Source of the DNA: Bufo bufo
Lineage: Eukaryota > Chordata > Amphibia > Anura > Bufonidae
Assembly: GCF_905171765.1 (NCBI RefSeq)
Contig: NC_053390.1
Location: forward strand, 309,183,466-309,247,465
Direction of reading: 5' to 3'
Length of the DNA: 64,000 nucleotides
Shown here: positions 10,601 to 22,500 of the stretch, in pieces
Layout of the letters: each line of letters begins with the position of its first letter
Numbering within the stretch: position 1 is the stretch's first letter
Program-made: the position numbers and the translations under genes
Notes under the pieces: model-generated
Databases searched by the model: none
Seen by the model: the letters and a program-made list of their open reading frames with translations, nothing else
Told to the model about the DNA's origin: nothing

Positions 10601-11095
10601 TTCTAATTAGTTGAATAATGTCCCCCTGTGAGGTCAGTATCACATGACCTATCACATGATGTGAGTGTCTTGTGAAAGGCCCTTGTGTCTACTGTATGAA
10701 GTAAGAAACATGAATACCATGGAGCCTCCAAACAGGTCAGAGGCAAAGTTGTGGAGAAGAACAGATCTAGGTTGGGTTATAAAGAAATAACCCAAACACT
10801 GAGTGGTGTAGAAATGCAAAAAGTCACAAAATTTAGCGCAAGCGAGTGCAAGCTCTATGTTTGCGACTTTTTGATGCCAGAGTTCTGGAGTCAATGTATG
10901 ATAAATCAGGGCCTACGTGTGGCACAAACCCAAAACTTCCCACAGTGAAGCATGATATGACCGCATCATGCTTTGGGGATGCTTTTCATAGGCAGGGACT
11001 GGATAACTGAAAAATGGATGGCAGTAAATACAGGACAGTTCTTGAGGAAAAACCCTAAACATACTGCTAAAGCTACACTGGGGTGGTTAAAAGGG
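10601..11095 (+). pseudogene. Tc1-like transposase remnant (5' and middle part)
   Basis: Conceptual translation of 10936-11090 gives PTVKHDMTASCFGDAFHRQG and then KMDGSKYRTVLEEKP, hallmarks of a Tc1-family catalytic core (PTVKHGGGSIMLWGCF / KMDGAKYREIL in intact members). 10735-10800 reads as the degraded DNA-binding region. Stops and frameshifts abound. The matching 3' end, with TACTTTGTAAGGCACTGTA, sits at 16185-16247, so the element was split by about 5 kb of later insertions. Confidence 0.6.
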
Positions 11096-11113
11096 GTTCT
11101 ATGGGAATTTTTT

Positions 11114-11577
11114 TTAAAGGGAACCTGTCACCAGTTTTATGGTGTCCTAACTAAGGGCTACATAAATAAGTGACTGATTCTCTTAGTACAATGCTGGCTC
11201 ACTTTCTTTAATTGACCCAGTCAATCTGCCAACATCTTGTATTGAAAAGCTCCAGCTCATAATGATGAGTCCTGAATATTCCTGAGCTCCTTACTCTCCC
11301 CGCCTACCTGCTGCTGATTGACAGTTATTTTCCATATTAATCAGCAGCAGGTGGGCAGGGGAGTGGCTGTAGCTCTGAATGAAAAAAACGCTGGACTCAC
11401 TGACATCACGCTGGACTCAAATCAGCTCATTAGCATGCAGCATCTTTGTGTGTATATTATGAGGTAACCATCTGTCACACCAGTAAGTCAATACATCTAA
11501 GGCACTTTTTAGTAGTTAATAATTGTATATAATTCGTTAGATTATAATCAAATATCCACATGACAGGTTCCCTTTAA
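11114..11577. mobile_element. TTAA-flanked MITE (AAAGGGAACCTGTCA ends)
   Basis: Starts TTAAAGGGAACCTGTCACC and ends with GACAGGTTCCCTTTAA. Short inverted ends, noncoding. Copies with the same ends lie at 29305-29750 and 51841-52056. Confidence 0.8.
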
Positions 11578-12077
11578 GTGACCACCAGCAAGTTGTCCTA
11601 GAAGTTGAGAAGGACTGGGTGCCAACTCAGAGCTGCTTAGGTGAATGAGTGGGCAGGGTCTCAGTACACATTACACTGCTCTACAATAGATGGTAATGAT
11701 GCGATACTGCCTATGATATGCCATTATGGCTGAGCAGATGACTCCCCTGCATAACGGAAATGGGACAGATCCGTTATGCAGCCCATAGACTTCTATTATA
11801 ACGGAATGCCTCTAAAGGCATTCCGTTATGCATTCCGTCATAGAATTGCGTTATGGTCTGTGGTAACGGAATCCATAATGCAATTCACATTTTACAAGTA
11901 AACAAAGCGTGTGAAACGAATTTCAAAATATGAAATTTGCTCATCTCTAAACTTGATGTCACAGGCCTAGAAAGCGGTCGTAAACCCTGTTTTCTCTTTA
12001 AACAGCTGATTGGCAGGGGTGCTAGTAGTTGAACCCCCACAGATCAGATGGCCTATTTTGAGGATAGGTTATCAATA
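11578..12077. other. Repeat remnants between MITEs
   Basis: No gene. 11750-11890 contains inverted copies of a TAACGGAATGC motif, and 12045-12077 resembles the edge of another MITE whose other side is at 15712, interrupted by the 12078-15711 element. Confidence 0.4.
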
Positions 12078-12479
12078 TTAACCACCTCCGGACCGCTGTA
12101 CGCATATACGCGTCATCTCGCGAGACGCGAGATTTCCTGTGAACGCGCGCACACAGGCGCGCGCGCTCACAGGAACGGAAGGTAAGAGAGTTGATCTCCA
12201 GCCTGCCAGCAGCGATCGTTCGCTGGCAGGCTGGAGATGTGTTTTTTTTAACCCCTAACAGGTATATTAGACGCTGTTTTGATAACAGCGTCTAATATAC
12301 CTGCTACCTGGTCCTCTGGTGGTCCCCTTTGTTTGGATCGACCACCAGAGGACACAGGTAGCTCAGTAAAGTAGCACCAAGCACCACTACACTACACTAC
12401 ACCCCCCCCCCCGTCACTTATTAACCCCTTATTAGCCCCTGATCACCCCTGATCACCCCATATAGACTCCCTGATCACC

Positions 12480-13260
12480 CCCCTGTCATTGATTTCCCCC
12501 CTGTCATTGATCACCCCCCTGTCATTGATCACCCCCCTGTAAAGCTCCATTCAGACGTCCGCATGATTTTTACGGATCCACTGATAGATGGATCGGATCC
12601 GCAAAACGCATCCGGACGTCTGAATGAAGCCTTACAGGGGCGTGATCAATGACTGTGGTGATCACCCCATATAGACTCCCTCATCACCCCCCTGTCATTG
12701 ATTACCCCCCTGTAAAGCTCCATTCAGATGTCCGCATGATTTTTACGGATGCACTGATAGATGGATCGGATCCGCAAAACGCATCCGGACGTCTGAATGA
12801 AGCCTTACAGGGGCGTGATCAATGACTGTGGTGATCACCCCATATAGACTCCCTCATCACCCCCCTGTCATTGATTACCCCCCTGTAAAGCTCCATTCAG
12901 ATGTCCGCATGATTTTTACGGATGCACTGATAGATGGATCGGATCCGCAAAACGCATCCGGACGTCTGAATGAAGCCTTACAGGGGCGTGATCAATGACT
13001 GTGGTGATCACCCCATATAGACTCCCTCATCACCCCCCTGTCATTGATTACCCCCCTGTAAAGCTCCATTCAGACGTCCGCATGATTTTTACGGATCCAC
13101 TGATAGATGGATCGGATCCGCAAAACGCATCCGGACGTCTGAATGAAGCCTTACACGGGCGTGATCAATGACTGTGGTGATCACCCCATATAGACTCTCT
13201 GATCACCCCCCTGTCATTGATCACCCCCCCTGTCATTGATCACCCCTCTGTAAGGCTCCA
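12480..13260. repeat. 173-bp tandem repeat, about 4 copies
   Basis: GTAAAGCTCCATTCAGA recurs at 12539, 12712, 12885 and 13058, exactly 173 bp apart each time. Each unit holds an internal palindrome (CAGACGTCCGCATG facing CATCCGGACGTCTG) separated by ACTGATAGATGGATCGG. The array lies inside the 12078-15711 element. Confidence 0.9.
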
Positions 13261-13269
13261 TTCAGACAT

Positions 13270-15230
13270 TTTTTTGGCCCAAGTTAGCGGAATTATTATT
13301 TTTTTTTCTTACAAAGTCTCATATTCCACTAACTTGTGTCAAAAAATAAAATCTCACATGAACTCCCCATACCCCTCACGGAATCCAAATGCGTAAAATT
13401 TTTTAGACATTTATATTCCAGACTTCTTCTCACGCTTTAGGGCCCCTAGAATGCCAGGGCAGTATAAATACCCCACATGTGACCCCATTTCGGAAAGAAG
13501 ACACCCCCAGGTATTCCGTGAGGGGCATATTGAGTCCATGAAAGATTGAAATTTTTGTCCCAAGTTAGCGGAACGGGAGACTTTGTGAGAAAAAAATTAA
13601 AAATATCAATTTCCGCTAACTTGTGCCAAAAAAAAAAATTTCTATGAACTCGCCATGCCCCTCATTGAATACCTTGGGGTGTCTTCTTTCCAAAATGGGG
13701 TCACATGTGGGGTATTTATACTGCCCTGGCATTCTAGGGGCCCCAAAGCGTGAGAAGAAGTCTGGTATCCAAATGTCTAAAAATGCCCTCCTAAAAGGAA
13801 TTTGGGCACCTTTGCGCATCTAGGCTGCAAAAAAGTGTCACACATCTGGTATCGCCGTACTCAGGAGAAGTTGGGGAATGTGTTTTGGGGTGTCATTTTA
13901 CATATACCCATGCTGGGTGAGAGAAATATCTTGGTCAAATGCCAACTTTGTATAAAAAAATGGGAAAAGTTGTCTTTTGTCAAGATATTTCTCTCACCCA
14001 GCAAGGGTATATGTAAAATGACACCCCAAAACACATTCCCAAACTTCTCCTGAATACGGCGATACCACATGTGTGACACTTTTTTGCAGCCTAGGTGGGC
14101 AAAGGGGCCCATATTCCAAAGAGCACCTTTAGGATTTCACAGGTCATTTACCTACTTACCACACATTAGGGCCCCATGAAAATGCCAGGGCAGTATAACT
14201 ACCCCACAAGTGACCCCATTTTGGAAAGAAGACACCCCAAGGTATTCCGTGAGGGGCATGGCGAGTTCCTAGAATTTTTTATTTTTTGTCACAAGTTAGT
14301 GGAAAATGCTGATTTTTATTTTTATTTTTTTCATACAAAGTCTCATATTCCACTAACTTGTGACAAAAAATAAAAACTTCCATGAACTCACTATGCCCAT
14401 CAGCGAATACCTTGGGGTCTCTTCTTTCCAAAATGGGGTCACTTGTGGGGTAGTTATACTGCCCTGGCATTCTAGGGGCCCAAATGTGTGGTAAGGAGTT
14501 TGAAATCAAATTCTGTAAAAAATGACCTGTGAAATCCGAAAGGTGCTCTTTGGAATATAGGCCCCTTTGCCCACCTAGGCTGCAAAAAAGTGTCACACAT
14601 CTGGTATCTCCGTACTCAGGAGAAGTTGGGGAATGTGTTTTGGGGTGTCATTTTACATATACCCATGCTGGGTGAGAGAAATATCTTGGCAAAAGACAAC
14701 TTTTCCCATTTTTTTATACAAAGTTGGCATTTGACCAAGATATTTCTCTCACCCAGCATGGGTATATATAAAATGACACCCCAAAACACATTCCCCACCT
14801 TCTCCTGAGTACGGAGATACCAGATGTGTGACACTTTTTTGCAGCCTAGGTGGGCAAAGGGGCCCATATTCCAAAGAGCACCTTTCGGATTTCACAGGTC
14901 ATTTTTTACAGAATTTGATTTCAAACTCCTTACCACACATTTGGGCCCCTAGAATGCCAGGGCAGTATAACCACCCCACAAGTGACCCCATTTTGGAAAG
15001 AAGAGACCCCAAGGTATTTCGTGATGGGCATAGTGAGTTCATAGAAGTTTTTATTTTTTGTCACAAGTTAGTGGAATATGAGACTTTGTAAGAAAAAAAA
15101 ATAAAATAAATCATCATTTTCCGCTAACTTGTGACAAAAAATAAAAAGTTCTATGAACTCACTATGCCCATCAGCGAATACCTTAGGGTGTGTACTTTCC
15201 GAAATGGGGTCATTTGTGGGGTGTTTGTAC
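13270..15230. repeat. Mirrored palindrome blocks
   Basis: Two large palindromes centred near 13955 and 14710 share arms containing GGGGTGTCATTTTACATATA and GCTGGGTGAGAGAAATATCTTGG. Flanking blocks with CACAAGTTAGTGGAA and CAAAATGGGGTCACNTGTGG occur in both orientations. Because of this, near-identical 65-105 residue frames appear on both strands; they are by-products of the palindrome. Confidence 0.8.
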
Positions 15231-15711
15231 TGTCTGGGCATTGTAGAACCTCAGGAAACATGACAGGTGCTCAGAAAGTCAGAGCTGCTTCAAAAAGCGG
15301 AAATTCACATTTTTGTACCATAGTTTGTAAACGCTATAACTTTTACCCAAACCATTTTTTTTTTACCCAAACATTTTTTTTTTATCAAAGACCTGTAGAA
15401 CAATAAATTTAGAGCAAAATTTATATATGGATGTCGTTTTTTTGCAAAATTTTACAACTGAAAGTGAAAAATTTCATTTTTTTTGCAAAAAAATCGTTAA
15501 ATTTCGATTAATAACAAAAAAAGTAAAAATGTCAGCAGCAATGAAATACCACCAAATGAAAGCTCTATTAGTGAGAAGAAAAGGAGGTAAAATTCATTTG
15601 GGTGGTAAGTTGCATGACCGAGCAATAAACGGTGAAAGTAGTGTAGGTCAGAAGTGTAAAAAGTGGCCTGGTCTTTCAGGGTGTTTAAGCACTGGGGGCT
15701 GAGGTGGTTAA

Positions 15712-16184
15712 ATACCATACTGTACATACACTGTACTCTGCTATCTTCGGAAGTCCCATGGAAATGAATGAAGCGGCCGCTCTGGTCAATTCAGGGGAGC
15801 TGCAAGGGTCCTGCAAGTGGTACGGGGCCCCTGTTTTCGTGATAGGTTGGGGTCCCAGCTGTAGGATTCTCACCAATCTCAAAGTTATTCCCTTTCCTGT
15901 GGATAGGGTATAACTTGTACCAACCGGAACACTCCTTTAATGCAAGGCACTTACTAATGTATTGTGATTGTCCATATTGCCTCCTTTGCTGCTGGATTCA
16001 TTTTTCCACCCTGTTATGACCACCCTGCAATCCATTGGTGGTCGTGGTTGCACACTGTAGGAAAAAGCACCAGCCTATGTGAGCTCCCACGGTCCCGACC
16101 ACCAAAGACCCTGGTGCTTGTATTGATTTTCTCTACATGGTGAATGCAACTTGCTGAAGTGAGACAACCCCTTTAATTCCAGGT
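15712..16184. other. Repeat-derived spacer upstream of RNF31
   Basis: No gene recognised. 15712-15940 looks like the right part of the MITE edge seen before 12078. No CpG-rich promoter was identified before the first coding exon. Confidence 0.35.
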
Positions 16185-16247
16185 TGTAACGCAACAAAAC
16201 AGGGAACACGTCAAGGGGGCAAATACTTTGTAAGGCACTGTACACTT
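16185..16247 (+). mobile_element. Tc1-like element 3' end
   Basis: CCAGGTTGTAACGCAACAAAAC and then GGGGGCAAATACTTTGTAAGGCACTGTA resemble the 3' end of Tc1-family elements. Best explained as the detached end of the remnant at 10601-11095. Confidence 0.55.
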
Positions 16248-16363
16248 TTAACCTGATATTTGGTGTCATTTTTGCATGTTGTTTAAAGGTTTGCTACCAA
16301 GGAATCTAAAGTGCTATTGTGTTCTGTTTCAGACATACCCATGGTAGTGTCTTCTGCTGAAGC

Positions 16364-16519
16364 ATGGCTACCTGGCAGCTCAGAAATGCATTGGAACTTG
16401 CTTTAATTCACCAGCCTGACACCGTGACAACTGACCTACTTGACCAGATGCTAGCGATCCCATTCAAAGAACGGTATCGTAGGCTGGACCTGCAGACTGT
16501 GCTTCCAGGTGGTGATCAG
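16364..16519 (+). CDS. RNF31: RNF31 coding exon 1
   Basis: 52 codons, from ATG at 16364 (context AAGCATGG) to a GTGAAT donor. A TTCTGTTTCAG acceptor at 16322-16332 shows that at least one noncoding exon lies upstream. An earlier ATG at 16341 is out of frame. Encodes the helical N-terminus before the PUB core (WQLRNALELALIHQP). Confidence 0.85.
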
Positions 16520-19500
16520 GTGAATCAATAAGAATCATGTATTTTTATTTTAACCCCCATCCAAATGTAATATTTGGCACAAGCTTTCATATTGTGCAGT
16601 TGTTTTGGTATATAGTAAAAGCTTCAATTGTAACCCATTGTTTGAAATTTAAAAAGGTTAATATTTCACATGAACTTATACGATTCTTAATATCCTAGTC
16701 GCTTCCGCTTCGCTCTGTGATTACTGCTCTCAATATCTTGGAGAAATATGGTAAGAATCTCCTCTCACCACATCGGCCTAAGTTCTGGAGGAGTGTCAAA
16801 TTTAACAACCCCGTTTTTAAGTCGACTGTTGATGCTGTTAATGTAAGTTGTATTTTACTATTCTTGCAATTTTTTTTGTCTTTTAACCTATTATGTTATC
16901 ATCATACTGCTTTGAGCTAGGGCTTTTCCTTTATAGACCCTTTTACTGAGCCAATTCATACTGGGAACAAACCATTTGTTTCCAATAATTACTTTATCGT
17001 TGATTTGAGGGGAGAGCTGCTTTTTCATTCAGTTGTCTGCCGGCAGCACGTCCACCAACTGATTTTATGTTGCCAACAAATGAATGATCTGCAGCACCAT
17101 TTGCATCAGGCAATGAGCATTCATGTGACCATTTGTTCCCAACAATTACCCTAATACTCAGCCCATGTAAAAGGGCCTCCGTTCATAGAAAAATCACAGA
17201 TTACAGATTTCCCTTGGCTTCAACCATTGAGGAGAATTATTTGTTACATATGCACATACTCTCCTGTTGTGTCTCTCCTCCTTGCTGAACATATTGTATA
17301 ATGCATGGAGCGGGCCACGTATTTGGAAGGGTCTGCCATACTTTTCCCTGCTGAATTGGATTGATCAGAGTCTTCACTGCAGCTTCAGGCTTTAGACTCA
17401 TTGGGTAAGATTTATCAAAACTGGTGTAAAGTAGAACTGGCTTAGTTGCCGATAGCAACCAATCAGATTCCACCTTTCATTTGTCAGAGCCCCTTTGGAA
17501 AATGAAAGGTGAAATCAGATTGGCTGCTATGGGCGACAAAGCTAGTTTTTCTAAACATCCATTTACACAGGTTGAGGACCGTTGGAATGATCATCAGTAC
17601 AAACACTTTTTCGTGGATCAATTTTGCACAGAAATTAAAATCCTATTTTACTGGCAGCAGATTTTCATGTGAACAGGAGATGTGCTTCCCACACAAAGGG
17701 AAACTGTGAGAACCAAGTGATCATAGGAACAATGATTAGTATGAAAATTGCAATGACAGAATTAGTGTATACACACACACAATGCCCAAATGTAACTAAT
17801 AAGTAGATGAAGGTATATTCCTTATAGAGATGTAACATGCATTTTGGGGCAGACTTCCCCTGGAAGAAGGCATATTGAGGTCTGCCCTTTACTTCTGTTA
17901 TTTATTCCTGATTCATGTGGTCTGTCTGTGAAGCCACCTTTTGTGTTCATTCTCATTTTACAGAATTTTAATCTTTGTATTTAGTATTGGTTTTGTATGT
18001 TTGATATATAGGTTTCTGCTGTCTCTATTGAAGCAACACACATTTAATACATTTGTATACCCCTCTACCGTTGTTGACAGAAGTAATAGGATGATATATC
18101 GCAGTAGTATATTAAATTCCTTTCAGTTTACTATATTGGTTTTCTTAAAGGGCATCTGACGGGAATCTGGTGGACCTGTTGCATGTGCACTTAGGAAAGA
18201 GGCTTGCAGTACAGAAGAGAATTGCTGGCGAAGCTCTTTCCTATACTGCGCCTGGCCAGATACTGAAGCACATGGCGCAGCGTGAGACTTTAGGACAAGT
18301 CAGGGCCAGGTGTGAGTGAGTGAGGAAAGTGGAGAGGGCAAGAGATGATCTTCTAGTAGTAACGGCAACACTCCTGTTGCTCCTAGAGCAGAGTTTCTCA
18401 ACTCCGGTCCTCGGGACCCACCTACCGGTCAGGATTTGAGAATATCCTACAGAATGATGCATGGACACTAATTATATCACCTGCTCAAAACTAAGTAAAT
18501 CCTGAAAACATGACTGGTAGGTGGGTCCCAAGGACCGGAGGTGAGAAACCCTGTCCTAGAGGCTCATTTTCATATATTGAAACTTTTTTCTCAGCAATGA
18601 AGGCACATATGAACATGGGACGAACGCAGATGCCTTCAGCTGCCAAGTGCACATGTAACAGGTCAGCCAGTTTCATAGGTACAAGTCTGCTGACAGATGC
18701 CTTTAACCCTTAGGATACCAGAGGTTTTTCCACTTCACAACCATGACGGCCCAGAGAGATTGACCCCTGACCTCTGTAGGGGCAGGAACAGAGATAGGTT
18801 AAAAAGACCCCTCCCACCACCATTCACCAGTGTGTTCCTGCCCCTATAGTGGCCAGGACAGAGAAAAGTCCTCTCTGGCATTCAGGGAGGTGAAGTGGAT
18901 AAAGGACCTTTTTTTTATTTTCTGATCCTGGGTGACTGCATCGGCGGAAAATTTAGCTTCCCTTGTGGGCTTCTCATCCAGGACTGCGTCCCCTGCTCTC
19001 CGGCGGACTCCGTTCCAAAGCTGACAGGGAGACGCCGGGGTCACGCTCCCTGTTGTGCGGGAGCCTGCCCTGAGCTGCCGCGGGGTCGCCTACCTCCCTG
19101 TGTAGGTAGCTGGCCGGGAGGACGTTTGCGCAGGCGCGCGCGTCTGACGTCACTTCCGGGCCACCGGGCGAAACCCGGAAGTGGACGTCCTCAAAAAGCT
19201 CACATGCACTTTCCTGCTGCGCTCTCTGCATTGCCGGGCGAGATGTCGGACCAGGAGAAGGAGCCGCAGCAGAAGGAGCAGACCGCTCCGGAGCGCCCCT
19301 GCGTGAGTAGCCCACCTTGGCATGCCGGCAGCTTGACATATGCTGATCTGGGGTCAGTGGGGAGGGTGCCTCAGTATTACTGTTCAGGTAACCACTGGGT
19401 ATGAGCCCCCCTCCCCTAAGGTCTTCTGGTATACTGCATCTAAAGATTATGCACCAATACTGGATCTGCACAAAATTGATGGGCTGCTCTCTCACTTTAG

Positions 19501-22500
19501 GCCAAACTTGCTTTGAAAAAGCCCAGGAAGACAGCCAGATGCATCCAGTGCTCCGTCAGGCTTCCCGATGATTATCCTAAGAAACTTTGCAAAGATTGTA
19601 TTGCCAAGTTGGTGAGAGAAGAACAACCCTCAATTATGAGCTATATGAACTATGATTCAGGAGGAAGTTAAATCTTCTCTAGCCTCCCTCAGTGAGGACA
19701 CCCTGGGGGCTCGCCCACCCAAGCGTCCCAGAATGGCGGACATCTCCTCTTCAGACTCTGAGGATTTGGAGAGCGAGGCCTCATCTTCCAAAAAGGAGGA
19801 CGACGCGTACCCCCTATCAGAGGGCGAAATAGTCGAGGAATCTAGAAAATTCTTCTTCACTCCTAGCAAGATGAGTGACCTTCTAAAAGCGGTCAGGGAT
19901 ACAATGGGGGTGGAAGATATCCAGAGACCCCACTCAGTTCAGGAAGAGATGTTTGGGGGATTGAAGGTCAAACGTTCCCGTGTATTCCCCATAAATGAAA
20001 ATATTAAAGAGATGGTGATGGACGAATGGGCCCATCCAGAAAAGAAACTAGGTATTTCCAAGGAATTCAGGAACCGCCTTGTATTTGACCCATCAGACTC
20101 TAGGATCTTTGACGAGGTTCCCAGAATTGACGTCCAGGTGGCCAAAGTTAATAAAAAAAATCTCGCTACCATTCGACGACTCCTGTCAGTTAAAGGACAC
20201 CATGGAGAGGAAGGCGGACAGTCTATTAAAAAAATCCTGGGAAGCAGCTATGTTCAGTGTTAAGACCAACATAGCCGCTACTTCAGTCGCTAGGTCTATG
20301 TACCTGTGGCTGAATGAGTAAGGCCTCTTTCACACTTGCGTTGTCCGGATCCGGCGTGTACTCCACTTGCCGGAATTACACTCCGGATCCGGAAAAACGC
20401 AAGTGTACTGAAAGCATTTGAAGACGGAACCGTCTTCCAAATGCGTTCAGTGTTACTATGGCACCCAGGACGCTATTAAAGTCCTGGTTGCCATAGTAGT
20501 AGTGGGGAGCGGGGGAGCGGTATACTTACAGTCCGTGCGGCTCCCGGGGCGCTCCAGAATGACGTCAGAGCGCCCCATGCGCATGGATGACGTGATCCAT
20601 GTGATCACATGATCCATGCGCTTGGGGCGCCCTGACGTCACTCTGGAGCGCCCGGGGAGCCGCACGGACGGTAAGTACACTGCTCCCCCGCTCCCCACTA
20701 TACTTTACCATGGCTGCCAGGACTTTAGCGTCCCGGCAGCCATGGTAACCACTCTGAAAAAGCTAAATGTCGGATGCGGCAATGCGCCGAAACGACGTTT
20801 AGCTTAAGGCCGGATCCGGATCAATGCCTTTCAATGGGCATTAATTCCGGATCCGGCCTTGCGGCAAGTGTTCCGGATTTTTGGCCGGAGCAAAAAGCGC
20901 AGCATGCTGCGGTATTTTCTCCGGCCAAAAAACGTTCCGTTCCGGAACTTAAGACATCCTGATGCATCCTGAACGGATTTCTCTCCATTCAGAATGCATT
21001 AGGATAATCCTGACGACGACGGACGACGGAACTCTGACGACGACGGAACTCTATGCCGGAAGACAACAACGCAGGTGTGAAAGAGCCCTTAGAGAATCAT
21101 CTAATCAACAAGACGTCCAGGGAACAAATATTAGACTCTATTCCCTTGTTAACATCCGCCACGGGGTTCTTAGCGGATGCCTCCGCCGAGACGATTAGGG
21201 CACTTTGGATGAAATCTTGGTCAGGCGACATCACTTCAAAAATGAAGCTGTGCTCTATAGCCTTCTCGGGCGAATACGTGTTCGGTCCTGTATTGGACAA
21301 GATCCTCGAGAAGGCTACTGATAAAAAGAGAGGGTTCCCTTAAGAGAAAACCCCTAAAAAGAAACCCTCCTTTCGTAACCAATACTCCCAAAATAGCTCC
21401 TTTTGTGGTAAAGGTAAATCCGGACGTTGGAGTTACCCAAGAGGGGGGAAAGGTAGAGGGTACCTCCTTAATCCCCAGAACAAGGGTGGTGAGAAACAGT
21501 GACGCCAGGATAGGGGAAGACTATCCCAATTTTTTGCCCAGTGGCATCAGACTTCTCCCAACCCCTGGGCGCAAAATCTTATCAAAAACGGCTACAGGAT
21601 AGAGTTATCTTCCCCCCTCCCCTCCGAATGTATTTCTGGTATCTCACCACTCTTCCCCATTCCAGCAGAACCAAATTTGGAAGGAGGTCCAGAATCTTCT
21701 GGACTTAGGAGTAGTGGTTACTGTTCCCGAGCTTCAACGGGGGCAGGGATTCTACTCCAACCTTTTCTTAGTAAAAAAGACAGGGGGTTCCTTTCGCATG
21801 ATTATAAACCTCAAAAGGTTAAACAGATTCGTAGTTTACAAAAAATTCAAGATGGAATCCCTAAACTCTACCATTCCTTTAATTCAAAAAGACGCTTTCC
21901 TTTGCACAATCGACCTGAAGGACGCATATTATCATGTTCCTATTCACATCCAGTCTCAGAGGCTCCTGCGTTTTGCATTGAAGGATCACAGAGGATCTGT
22001 TCACCATTTCCAGTTCGTGGCTCTCCCCTTCGGGCTGGCCTCAGCCTCAAGGATTTTCACGAAACTGGTGGTAGAGATGGTCGCCTCCCTGAGATCCCAG
22101 GGGGTGACTGTCGTTCCTTACCTAGACGACTTTTTGCTGATTTCAGACACTGTGGATCAGTCAATAGCGTATCGAGAGACCTTCTGTGCCCTTCTGACAG
22201 CCCTAGGTTGGGTGATAAACCTAAAAAAGTCATCCCTAGTTCCAGATACCAGGGTAAAATTCCTAGGGGTATTGCTGGATTCAGTAAAACAGACAACCTT
22301 TCTTCCAGCAGAAAGAATTCAAAGCCTTCAGACATCAATCAGGGCCTTCCTAGGACGTCGTTTCTTCTCCTTCAGAGAAACAATGAGCCTTTTAGGTCAA
22401 ATGACAGCCTGTATTGTAGCAGTCCCTTGGTGGCAGGTCCATTACAGGGCCCTTCAGTCCTGGCTTCTAAGGAGATGGGACAAACATTTGTCCTCTCTAG

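Larger units (their letters stand above)
12078..15711. mobile_element. 3.6-kb TTAA-flanked nonautonomous element
   Basis: TTAACCACCTC at the left and its complement at the right, with TTAA at both edges (12078-12081, 15708-15711). Contents in order: a GC-rich palindromic start (12090-12240), short inverted repeats (12250-12365), a CCCTGATCACC-rich stretch, a 173-bp tandem array, and from 13270 to 15230 repeated direct and inverted blocks. No credible protein gene. The last 450 bp is AT-rich. Confidence 0.75.

Noticed and set aside
13616..15091. Repeated 65-105 codon frames (MGPFAHLGCKKVSH and similar) on both strands
   Set aside because: Both arms of the same palindromes give the same peptides. 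No start context, gene structure or known domain supports them.
16341..16363. Alternative RNF31 start codon at 16341
   Set aside because: Out of frame with the PUB-coding sequence.
18895..19404. 169-codon plus-strand frame in the DIRS element 1 leader
   Set aside because: No motif, overlaps an antisense frame of equal length, and precedes the gag-like start; GC-rich leader sequence explains the open frames.
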